26,645 bases of DNA from a virus, in IMG/VR virus record IMGVR_UViG_3300028608_000067, positions 1 through 26,645 of that record. One strand, written 5' to 3'. A model generated the notes under the pieces. The model was not told where the DNA came from and did not search any database. It worked only from the letters and a program-made list of their open reading frames with translations. Below are positions 5,452-12,454 of the stretch, piece after piece (the stretch's first letter is position 1; each line of letters starts with the position of its first letter). The position numbers were made by a program, and so were the translations under genes.

Positions 5452-6868
5452 GGTCGCGCTAGCCGAACTGCTTGCAGAGCGAGCAAGAAGGTTGAAGCAA
5501 CGTCAGTTCAAGCTTCAGTTCGAATCGCTGTACGAGTGGCAGCTCAAGTACATCTCCAAAACAGCCGAGTTCTCGGCCTGCATGCTGATGGCGGCCAACC
5601 GGGTCGGCAAGACGCGTACAGGTTTGACGATCGATGCGGCCCACCTGTTGGGCGATTACCCGGATGGCTGGGAAGGTCACAGGTTTGATTTTGCGCCGCT
5701 GTGCTGGTTGCTCGGGTACTCCATGGAGAAAACCCGAGACCTATTGCAGAAGCCTCTGTTCGGCACCTATGAAAACGGGGAGTGGACTGGCGGACTGATC
5801 CCGACTGACCGGATCGTCGGTCATTTGTCTGCTACAGGCACCCCTGGTGCGATGCGAGAAATCCGCGTCAGGCACGCATCAGGCAGCATCGCCACCGTGC
5901 AGTTCTGGTCCTACAGCCAGGGCCAGCACGCAATCATGGGCGACAGCGTCGACTGGTACCACATCGACGAAGAGCCGGAAGACAAAGAAATTTACCCGCA
6001 GGTCATCACGCGTACGGCGACTGGTGACCAGGGCAGGGGTGGCAGAGGGATCCTGACCTTTACCCCTGAGAACGGTCGCACAGAACTGGTCGTCAAGTTC
6101 ATGGACGATCCTGGCGAAGGCCAGTACATGCAGCGCGCCACCTGGGATGACGCGCCTCACCTGAGCGAGCGCATCCGCCGCGAGCTGCTTGCAGCGTACC
6201 CGGCCTGGCAACGAGACATGAGGACAAAAGGCATGCCGCTGCTCGGTACCGGTTTGATATTCGATTTCAGCGACGACGAGATCAAGTGCGCGCCATTCCC
6301 GTGTCCTGCGCACTTCTTCGTCATCAACGGCATGGACTTCGGTTGGGATCACCCGCAGGCCCACGTTCAGCTCTGGATCGACAACGATGCAGACGTGATT
6401 TACCTCGCGCATGCCTGGAAGAAAAAGAACGTAACACCTGTCACCGCATGGGGATCCGTGAAGGCATGGGCCAAGGGTGTCCCGACAGCATGGCCATCTG
6501 ACGGCCTGCAATCTGAGAAGTCGTCAGGCGATCAGCAGAAGTCAGCCTATGACGACGCTGGCTGGCAAATGTTGGATGTTCACGCCACTTGGCCGGCTGG
6601 TGGCGTTGGCGTCGAGGTTGGGCTTGTCGAGCTGTACGAGCGGATGACCACCGGCCGTTTCAAGGTGTTCTCGCACTTGTCGGATTTCTTCGACGAGAAG
6701 ATGAGCTACCACCGCGATGAGAAAGGAAAAATCGTCAAGTTGAACGACGACATCCTTGCCGCCGCCCGGTACGCCTACATGATGCGGCGCTTCGCCGTGC
6801 AGCGCTGGCAGCTCGAAACAGCCCAGGCCGGCCAGTACCAATCGGATTACGACCCTTATTCGGAGTGA
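5399..6868 (+). CDS. terL: Terminase large subunit (packaging ATPase and nuclease)
   Basis: A 489-residue DNA packaging motor. The N-terminal ATPase has the Walker A variant AANRVGKT (65-72) and Walker B with catalytic carboxylate VDWYHIDEEP (184-193). A coupling motif is likely at LTFTPENG (219-226). The C-terminal RNase H-like nuclease is marked by GMDFGWD (311-317, D313) and by LNDDILAAARYAYMM (449-462, D450/D451). The motor translocates DNA into the prohead through the portal and cuts it at the end of filling. The start at 5399 lies inside the small-subunit gene without a strong ribosome binding site, so translation may be coupled. There is no good later start before the ATPase domain. 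Whether packaging is headful or site-specific cannot be told. Confidence 0.94.
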   Translation: MTNLTLTLPDLPKQRADKVALAELLAERARRLKQRQFKLQFESLYEWQLKYISKTAEFSACMLMAANRVGKTRTGLTIDAAHLLGDYPDGWEGHRFDFAPLCWLLGYSMEKTRDLLQKPLFGTYENGEWTGGLIPTDRIVGHLSATGTPGAMREIRVRHASGSIATVQFWSYSQGQHAIMGDSVDWYHIDEEPEDKEIYPQVITRTATGDQGRGGRGILTFTPENGRTELVVKFMDDPGEGQYMQRATWDDAPHLSERIRRELLAAYPAWQRDMRTKGMPLLGTGLIFDFSDDEIKCAPFPCPAHFFVINGMDFGWDHPQAHVQLWIDNDADVIYLAHAWKKKNVTPVTAWGSVKAWAKGVPTAWPSDGLQSEKSSGDQQKSAYDDAGWQMLDVHATWPAGGVGVEVGLVELYERMTTGRFKVFSHLSDFFDEKMSYHRDEKGKIVKLNDDILAAARYAYMMRRFAVQRWQLETAQAGQYQSDYDPYSE

Positions 6869-6873
6869 TGAAC

Positions 6874-7230
6874 ATGTGCGGCAAAAAGGTTAAAAAACTG
6901 GTCAACAAGGTCGTGGACCTTGACCCACTGCGCGGCGGTGATGTGATCCTTGAGGGTTTGGGCTTGCCAAACCTGACAGGCGAGAACACCGGCATGCTCA
7001 ACAAGGCGGACCGTGAAAAGGAAGCCGCTGAAGCTGCCTCGTTGGCGGCAGGATCGGGTTCAGCACCGAGCAACGCCCCAACCACAAGCAGCGACTCGGT
7101 ACAGGCGGCCGTTGACGCCGAGCGCCGCCGCCGATTGGCGCAGTCGGGCCAGAATGGAACCATCCTGACCGGTTCGTCTGGCGTTCTGGGTGGCGCTAAC
7201 ACCAGCAATAAAACGCTGTTGGGGGTGTAA
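6874..7230 (+). CDS. Small head-region protein with C-terminal GTILTG/KTLLG motif
   Basis: A 118-residue basic protein between terminase and portal. Possible starts are GTG 6865, ATG 6868 and ATG 6874. The last is chosen because GGAG (6862-6865) is eight bases before it and the resulting MCGKKVKKLV start is usual for this kind of protein. The middle is Ala/Ser-rich and probably disordered. The C-terminus carries RRRRLAQSGQNGTILTG followed by KTLLGV, a motif pair (R-rich, GTxLTG, KTLLG) that recurs at the ends of small podoviral proteins next to the portal. The function of the motif is not established to my knowledge; head assembly or an ejected protein are possibilities. Confidence 0.72.
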   Translation: MCGKKVKKLVNKVVDLDPLRGGDVILEGLGLPNLTGENTGMLNKADREKEAAEAASLAAGSGSAPSNAPTTSSDSVQAAVDAERRRRLAQSGQNGTILTGSSGVLGGANTSNKTLLGV

Positions 7231-7231
7231 G

Positions 7232-8926
7232 TTGGCCGACTCCCTGCGCGACCAGCTCGAAAAGCGTTACGGCCGCCTGAAGACCGAGCGCGAAAGCAAT
7301 TGGCTGCCAGAGTGGCAGGAGCTCGGCGACTTCATTAGCCCGCGCTCGGGACGCTGGAACAACACCGACACCAACAACGGCAAGCGCCGTGACCAAAAGA
7401 TCATCAACCCAAAGGCAACGTTTGCCGCCCGCACGCTCGGTGCTGGTATGCACACCGGCATGACAAACCCGGCTGCTCCGTGGGTAAAGTTCGGTACTCC
7501 GGATCCCGACATGATGGAGTTTGCGCCGGTCAAGGCGTGGCTCTATGCAGTCGAAAAGTCGATGCGCGAAGTAATGGCCAGGTCGAACCTGTACAGCGTT
7601 CTGCCCAACCGCTACAGCGAAGAGGGCGTGTTTGGTACCGCACCGATGATCGTGCTACCTGACGATGACGACCTTTTGCGTGCGTACCCGCTGGCGGTAG
7701 GCAGCTACATGCTGGCCAACAACAGCCGCAACCAAGTGGACACCCTTTACCGCGATTTCCGCATGACTGCCCGCCAACTTGAGCAGCAGTTCGGCAAGGC
7801 AGCGATGAGCGTCACAGCCAGGACCTTGCTCGACTCGAACCCTGAGGCCTGGATCGAAGTCGTTCATGCCCTGGAGCCGAATGACACCCGGGAGAGTGGC
7901 AAGCAAGACAACCAAAACATGCCCTTCCGGTCGGTGTATTGGGAGAAGGGTAGCGATAAGGAAAGCGTCCTGCGCAAGTCTGGTTTCAAAACCTTTCCGT
8001 GCATGGCGCCGCGCTGGGACGTGTTGGGTGAAGACGTCTACGGCACAGGCCCTGGCTCGATGTGTATTGGCTCGACAAAGGCCGTACAGCTGATGGAGCG
8101 GCGCAAAGCCGAGCTGCTGGAAAAGGGTGTGCGGCCACCGATGGGCGCGCCTGCCAGCCTCAAGAAAGAGCGTGCATCGATCTTGCCGGGCAGCATCACC
8201 TATCTGAATGACATGCAGGTAGGCGCCAAGTTTGAGCCGCTATACATGGTCAACCCGGCTTGGCTCGGCCAGCTGCGCGGCGAAATCGAGGCCGACAGCG
8301 AGATCATCGACACCGCGTTTTTCGTCGACCTGTTCCTGATGGTCAGCCAAATGGACAGCGTCCGGACGGCCTACGAGATTGCCACCCGCAAAGAAGAGAA
8401 GCTGCTGATGCTCGGGCCTACCCTGGAGCGCCAGACTGATGACCTGCTCGATCCTCTGGTCGATATGTATTTCAACCAGATGTTGGAACAGTCGATCCCG
8501 CGCTGGTCCGGCCTGCTGCCAGGTGCGCCGCTGATCCCACCACCACCAAAAGAACTCGCCGGCCTCGATCTGCGCGTCGAGTTCACCAGCATCCTGGCCC
8601 AGGCACAGAAAGCCATCGGCGTATCCAGCATTGAGCGCGCCATTGGCTTCGCCGGCCAGGTGGCCACCACCACCCAAAGTCTCGCGGCGCTGGATCTACT
8701 CGACTCAGACGAAGCCCTGCGTCAGTACTTCGAGCTGATCGGCACACCGCCGACGCTGGTACGGGCTGAAGACGCCGTCGCTGCAATCCGCGAGCAACGT
8801 GCCCAGGCGCAACAGGCTGAACAGATGCAGCAGCAGTTGGGCAGCGTCATCCAAGGCGCACAGGCGCTTAGCGAAACCGACACCAGCGGCGATAACGCCC
8901 TGACTCAACTTGCCGGAGCCCTGTAA
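7232..8926 (+). CDS. Portal protein (T7-type head-tail connector)
   Basis: A 564-residue portal of the T7-like head-tail connector family, the dodecameric ring at one vertex through which DNA is packaged and ejected and to which tail proteins attach. The TTG at 7232 is the best start: GGGGGTG precedes it and the upstream gene has just stopped. Early residues LRDQLEKRYGRLKTERESNWLPEWQELGDFISP and the following TLGAGMHTGMTNPAAPW block match the family's start. The long stem region and wing follow. The C-terminal 60 residues are Gln/Ala-rich and helical (about 505-545), as expected for the barrel end. It overlaps the next gene in a TAATG arrangement. Coat, scaffold and tail adaptor genes follow, consistent with this role. 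Confidence 0.92.
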   Translation: MADSLRDQLEKRYGRLKTERESNWLPEWQELGDFISPRSGRWNNTDTNNGKRRDQKIINPKATFAARTLGAGMHTGMTNPAAPWVKFGTPDPDMMEFAPVKAWLYAVEKSMREVMARSNLYSVLPNRYSEEGVFGTAPMIVLPDDDDLLRAYPLAVGSYMLANNSRNQVDTLYRDFRMTARQLEQQFGKAAMSVTARTLLDSNPEAWIEVVHALEPNDTRESGKQDNQNMPFRSVYWEKGSDKESVLRKSGFKTFPCMAPRWDVLGEDVYGTGPGSMCIGSTKAVQLMERRKAELLEKGVRPPMGAPASLKKERASILPGSITYLNDMQVGAKFEPLYMVNPAWLGQLRGEIEADSEIIDTAFFVDLFLMVSQMDSVRTAYEIATRKEEKLLMLGPTLERQTDDLLDPLVDMYFNQMLEQSIPRWSGLLPGAPLIPPPPKELAGLDLRVEFTSILAQAQKAIGVSSIERAIGFAGQVATTTQSLAALDLLDSDEALRQYFELIGTPPTLVRAEDAVAAIREQRAQAQQAEQMQQQLGSVIQGAQALSETDTSGDNALTQLAGAL

Positions 8927-9243
8927 TGGCTGATCTGGAAGACCTCGATGCGCTACGCGAGCAGGAAGAAAAGGACAAGGACACCGCCCGTAAACAGGAG
9001 ATTGCCGACTTCCGTTGGCTGATGGGCGACCCGCGCGGCAGGCGCTTCATGTGGCGCCTGATGGGTCATTGCAAAGTGTTCCAACCCTCATTCAACCCCC
9101 ACGGCGGGGTGATGAACTTCAACGAAGGCCAACGAAATGTTGGCCTTTTTCTTTTGGGCGAAACAAACGACCTGTGTCCGGCGATGTTCCCGGTCATGGC
9201 CGCCGAGAACGCCCCCAAGCCTGTAGAGGATGACTCCAATTGA
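8926..9243 (+). CDS. Bbp19-like phage protein
   Basis: A 105-residue soluble protein similar in pattern to Bbp19 of Bordetella phage BPP-1. The family-like core is DFRWLMGDPRGRRFMWRLMG (28-47) followed by FNEGQRNVGLFLLGETNDLCP (65-85). The N-terminal 25 residues are highly charged (EQEEKDKDTARKQE) and likely helical. Its function is not known; the gene consistently lies between portal and scaffold/coat genes in this phage group. Odd point: the codons for EGQRNVGLFL form a strong intrinsic terminator hairpin with a T-rich tail inside the coding region (9125-9155). The start overlaps the portal stop. Confidence 0.82.
   Translation: MADLEDLDALREQEEKDKDTARKQEIADFRWLMGDPRGRRFMWRLMGHCKVFQPSFNPHGGVMNFNEGQRNVGLFLLGETNDLCPAMFPVMAAENAPKPVEDDSN
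9125..9155 (+). terminator. Terminator-like hairpin inside the Bbp19-like gene
   Basis: A perfect 9-bp stem AAGGCCAAC (9125-9133) / GTTGGCCTT (9139-9147) with loop GAAAT is followed by TTTTTCTTTT (9146-9155). Structurally it is a good intrinsic terminator, in the sense of the late operon and fully within a coding sequence that is conserved at protein level. Whether it stops transcription is not known. Confidence 0.65.
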
Positions 9244-9974
9244 ATCGCCTGATGATGAAACTGATGGGCCACGTCCTGATGAACGAAGCCCCAGCCGATG
9301 GCACGCCTTCTGGCGCAGCACCAGCAGCCCCCGCCGCCGCACCTGCGGCCGCCCCGGCAACCGATGCCACCCTGTTAACCCCTCCAGCCGCACCAGCAGC
9401 CACCGACCCTAAACCCGAAGGTGAGCCACCGGCCAAGCCAGGAGATCCCGCAAAACCCGAAGACGGAAAGCCCAAGGAAGAGGGCGACGGAAAGCCACAG
9501 GGCGCGCCTGAGGCTTACGCCGACTTCACCCTGCCGGAAGGCATGGAAATGGATACCGAAGTACTAGGCGAATTCACCGGCTTGGCCAAGGAACTGAACA
9601 TCTCGCAGGAATCCGCGCAGAAGCTGATCGATCTGCAATCGAAGATCGCGACCCAGCAGGCCGAGCAGTACCAGGCCGCCGTTGTTAAGCAGGGAGAGCA
9701 GTGGGCGGCAGCTGTGAAAAACGATCCGGAACTGGGTGGCGAGAACTACGACAAGAGCGTAGCGAGCGCCGTCAAGGTCATTCAGGCATTCGGCGACGAC
9801 GGCCTGCGGGACCTGCTCAACAACTCCGGCCTAGGCAACCACCCGGCGCTGTTCAAGTTCTGCCACCGCGTCAGTCAAGCCATCTCGGAAGACAAGTTCG
9901 TCATGCCGGGCAGCCAAACCAATACCGGCCGTAAGTCGAATGAAGACGTGTTCTACGGCCCAGGCAAGTCTTAA
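9240..9974 (+). CDS. Putative scaffolding protein
   Basis: A 244-residue acidic, helical protein directly before the coat gene, the standard place for an internal scaffold that directs coat assembly and leaves the prohead. The TTG at 9240 overlaps the previous stop and has GAGGA nine bases upstream. Residues 17-90 form a long low-complexity Ala/Pro then Lys/Glu/Pro linker. Residues 92-165 start ADFTLPEGMEMD and continue as a helix-rich segment (LAKELNISQESAQKLIDLQ), a sequence style shared by many phage scaffold proteins. The C-terminal part has LLNNSGLGNHPALFKF and ISEDKF, also usual in this family. The DNA between 9302 and 9450 is repetitive in codon composition because of the linker. No protease motif seen. 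Confidence 0.82.
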   Translation: MNRLMMKLMGHVLMNEAPADGTPSGAAPAAPAAAPAAAPATDATLLTPPAAPAATDPKPEGEPPAKPGDPAKPEDGKPKEEGDGKPQGAPEAYADFTLPEGMEMDTEVLGEFTGLAKELNISQESAQKLIDLQSKIATQQAEQYQAAVVKQGEQWAAAVKNDPELGGENYDKSVASAVKVIQAFGDDGLRDLLNNSGLGNHPALFKFCHRVSQAISEDKFVMPGSQTNTGRKSNEDVFYGPGKS

Positions 9975-9992
9975 TCCACGGAGTAATTAAAC

Positions 9993-10985
9993 ATGGCAAT
10001 TATTGGCAATACCTCGCTGACCCTGGCCGACTGGGCGAAGCGTCAGGACCCCGATCAGAAGCAAGCGCGCATGGTCGAAATGCTTGCCCAGACCAACGAA
10101 GTGTTGACGGACATGCTGTGGATGGAAGGCAACCTGCCGACCGGTCACCGTACGACCATCCGCACCGGCCTGCCGACTGGTACTTACCGTGCGTTGAACG
10201 CCGGTATTCCTCGCACCAAGTCCACCAGTGCACAGGTCGATGAAACCTGCGCGATGCTGGAAAACCTCGGGATCGTGGACGTCGCATTGGCTGAGCTGAA
10301 CGGCAACACTTCAGCGTTTCGCCTTTCCGAAAACTCTGCATTCATGGAAGGCATGAACCAGGACATGGCCACCGGCCTGTTCTACAACAACGATGCGCTT
10401 GCGCCTGCGCAGTTCCTCGGTCTGTCTCCGCGCTACAGCGACAGCACAGCGAAGAACGGTCAGAACATCATCAAAATGGGCGGCTCTGGATCGGACAACA
10501 CGTCGATCTGGCTCGTTCTGTGGGGTGACCAGACTGTCGCGGGCATCTACCCGAAAGGTTCTCAGGCCGGCCTTGAGCACAACGACATGGGTATCGATCT
10601 CGTAGACGACGGCACTGGTAAGTACTTCCGTGCCTACCGCGATCACTACAAGTGGAACTGCGGTATTGCCCTGCGCGATTGGCGCTACGCGGTACGCATC
10701 TGCAACATCGATGTGTCCGACCTTCTGGCCGACACCACTGGCGCCTCGGTCAAGATCATCGAGGCAATGATCCGTGCTGTTCACCGCATTCCGAATCTGC
10801 GCATGGGTCGGGCTGCGTTCTACATGAACCGCACCGTTCGCGAGTGCTTGGATATCCAGGCGATGAACAAGGCGAACATCCAGCTTTCCATCAAGGAATA
10901 TGACGGCGAGTTCATCACCAGCCTGCGCGGTGTGCCTTTCCGCACCGTCGATGCCCTGCTCAACACCGAGGCTCCAGTGGTCTAA
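9993..10985 (+). CDS. Major capsid protein (Bbp17-like)
   Basis: A 330-residue coat protein, close in length to the BPP-1 major capsid protein Bbp17, which has an HK97-like fold with altered chain topology. It follows the scaffold with GGAG at the right distance. Recognisable segments are the start LTLADWAKRQDP, the region GTYRALNAGIPRTKSTSAQVDETCAMLENLG (about 63-93), and the C-terminal block FYMNRTVRECLDIQAMNKANIQLSIKEYDG, where the family shows a YMNRTV/LxxQA pattern. It ends in FRTVDALLNTEAPVV. The next gene encodes a Bbp16-like cement protein, which strengthens the assignment. There is no sign of a cleaved N-terminal delta domain. Confidence 0.93.
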   Translation: MAIIGNTSLTLADWAKRQDPDQKQARMVEMLAQTNEVLTDMLWMEGNLPTGHRTTIRTGLPTGTYRALNAGIPRTKSTSAQVDETCAMLENLGIVDVALAELNGNTSAFRLSENSAFMEGMNQDMATGLFYNNDALAPAQFLGLSPRYSDSTAKNGQNIIKMGGSGSDNTSIWLVLWGDQTVAGIYPKGSQAGLEHNDMGIDLVDDGTGKYFRAYRDHYKWNCGIALRDWRYAVRICNIDVSDLLADTTGASVKIIEAMIRAVHRIPNLRMGRAAFYMNRTVRECLDIQAMNKANIQLSIKEYDGEFITSLRGVPFRTVDALLNTEAPVV

Positions 10986-11021
10986 GACCGCTGGTTTCCC
11001 TCGCTCACAGGAGTTCGAAAC

Positions 11022-11462
11022 ATGATTACCGATAAGTTGAACACCTTCAGCAATGCTCAGCTCGTTACCGCGACAGCGGCATCGACTGACGTTATCGACC
11101 TGGGGCCGCTGACCCACGGCAACACTCGGCGCGATATCGGCGCTGGTGAGCCGATCTACCTGGTCGTTGCGATGCTCGCCGCCGCCACTGCTGCTGGCGC
11201 GGCAACCACCAACATCCAGTTGCAGACCAGTGACGACAACGCCACGTGGGTGACGCTGTTCGATTCTGGCGCGCTGGCGCTGGCAGACCTCGCCGCGGGC
11301 AAACGCCCGGTTCAAATCGCTGTGCCTCGCGGAGTGCGCCGTTATCTGCGCCTGAACTTCGTGATTGGTACAGGCCCACTCACCGCCGGCAGCTTCTGGG
11401 CTGGCCTGGTCAAAGACGTACAGGACAACACCAAGTACGCCAGTGGCTTTGTGATTTTGTAA
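11022..11462 (+). CDS. Capsid cement (decoration) protein, Bbp16-like
   Basis: A 146-residue protein right after the coat gene. In BPP-1 the gene after the coat codes for Bbp16, a cement protein that binds between capsomers on the outside of the head and stabilises it. The sequence starts MITDKLNTFSNAQ and has IDLGPL, PIYLVVAM, TNIQLQTSDDNATWVTLFDSG and VPRGVRRYLRLNFVIGTGPLTAGSFWAGLV segments, the expected beta-strand-rich pattern with Ala/Thr-rich loops. GGAG precedes the ATG. No membrane span or signal peptide. Confidence 0.87.
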   Translation: MITDKLNTFSNAQLVTATAASTDVIDLGPLTHGNTRRDIGAGEPIYLVVAMLAAATAAGAATTNIQLQTSDDNATWVTLFDSGALALADLAAGKRPVQIAVPRGVRRYLRLNFVIGTGPLTAGSFWAGLVKDVQDNTKYASGFVIL

Positions 11463-11472
11463 GGGGATGATC

Positions 11473-11796
11473 ATGGAAGTTACAGCGACTGATCGCGGTT
11501 TCTACGGCGGCGGCATCAAAGAACCGGGCGACACCTTCATCCTGGATGATGAAGCGCACTTCAGCGAAAGCTGGATGGTTGAGGGCAAGGAAGCGAAGCC
11601 AAGGAAACGGCCAAAGTACACCGGCTACGTCGCCGCGCGCGGAGCTGCCGGGAAGTTCGTCGTCAAGGATGCGGCCGGGCAAATGGTTGGATCCTTTACC
11701 GGCACCAAAGCGGAGGCAGAAACGGAAGCTGCTCGCCTGAACGACGGTGGCGAAATCAATGGTGCTGGAAGCAACACCGCCAACGACGGCGCCTGA
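11473..11796 (+). CDS. Small head-region protein of unknown function, 107 aa
   Basis: Two in-frame ATGs exist (11467 and 11473); the second is chosen because GGGG lies six bases before it, whereas the first directly abuts the same Shine-Dalgarno. The N-terminus EVTATDRGFYGGGIKEPGDTFILDD is of the type seen in small proteins near coat genes of many phages (A-x-x-x-GFYxGxxxxPGDxF). A second part (about 50-85) repeats a GKFVVKDAAGQMVGSF/TKAEAETEAARLN pattern suggestive of a small beta-helix domain. It is the last head gene before the terminator at 11814. Possibly a minor head or head-completion protein; not certain. Confidence 0.75.
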   Translation: MEVTATDRGFYGGGIKEPGDTFILDDEAHFSESWMVEGKEAKPRKRPKYTGYVAARGAAGKFVVKDAAGQMVGSFTGTKAEAETEAARLNDGGEINGAGSNTANDGA

Positions 11797-11813
11797 TTCA
11801 CCTGCACCAACCT

Positions 11814-11837
11814 AAGGGCCCTTCGGGGCCCTTTCTC
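11814..11837 (+). terminator. Intrinsic terminator between head and tail genes
   Basis: Perfect 8-bp stem AAGGGCCC (11814-11821) / GGGCCCTT (11826-11833) closed by the very stable TTCG tetraloop, with a short T-rich tail TTTCTC. It lies 17 bases after the last head gene and 18 bases before the tail adaptor start, dividing the late operon. Confidence 0.78.
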
Positions 11838-11854
11838 ATTCCTGGGGTTCCCGA

Positions 11855-12454
11855 ATGGCAAGCGATATCCAGATCTGCAACGTCGCACTTTCGCGTGTTG
11901 CTCATACTCAGCCAATTGTGTCGTTCACTGAAAAGAGCAAGGCCGCCGAGCTGTGCGCCGTGTTCTACACGACACTGCGCGACCTGGTGCTGGCCGACTT
12001 TCCTTGGCCGTTCGCTGAATCGATCGTGAACCTTGCCGATATCGGCTCACCGGCGCCGGGCTGGGCGTACCGTTACCGGTACCCGGCCAACTGCCTGAAG
12101 GTTCGGGAAATCATTCAGCCGGGGCAACGCCGCTCACTCACCGCTGACCTACAGCCACCCTTCAAGATCGGCTATGACGCTGGTGGACGTGTCATTCACA
12201 CCGATCAGCCAGAGGCAGGCGTGCGCTTCACCTTTCGTGTAGAGGACTCGACGTTCTTTGATCCGCTGTTTGCCGATGCCCTGGCTTGGCGTTTGGCGAT
12301 GGATCTGGCATTGCCGCTGAGTTCGAAGCCCGATCTACAAGCATTTGCCACCCAGCAGTTCCAGTTGTCCATGACCAAGGCCGAAGGCTCAGCCTTCGAA
12401 GAGTCGCAGGACGATCCGGAACCTGAGTCCGAATTTGTGTCGGTGCGCTCATGA
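11855..12454 (+). CDS. Tail tubular protein A-like (T7 gp11-type adaptor)
   Basis: A 199-residue protein equivalent to T7 gp11, the adaptor ring between portal and nozzle. The N-terminus (SDIQICNVALSRVAHTQPIVSFTEKSKAAELCAVFYTTLRD) shows the family's pattern of I-x-N-x-AL-x-R-G/A followed by an E/K-A-x-x-C/A-x-x-FY-x-x-R-D helix. VLADFPWPFA is the expected aromatic block. The middle YRYRYPANCLKVREI is also family-like, and the region around FFDPLFADALAWRLAMDLALPL lies in the C-terminal helix bundle. The acidic C-terminus (EESQDDPEPESEF) overlaps the start of the nozzle gene by four bases. Confidence 0.88.
   Translation: MASDIQICNVALSRVAHTQPIVSFTEKSKAAELCAVFYTTLRDLVLADFPWPFAESIVNLADIGSPAPGWAYRYRYPANCLKVREIIQPGQRRSLTADLQPPFKIGYDAGGRVIHTDQPEAGVRFTFRVEDSTFFDPLFADALAWRLAMDLALPLSSKPDLQAFATQQFQLSMTKAEGSAFEESQDDPEPESEFVSVRS

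Noticed and set aside
10311-11474. A 387-residue minus-strand open frame opposite the coat and cement genes
   Set aside because: Composition is that of a mirrored coding region, with no ribosome binding site, and the plus-strand capsid genes are certain.
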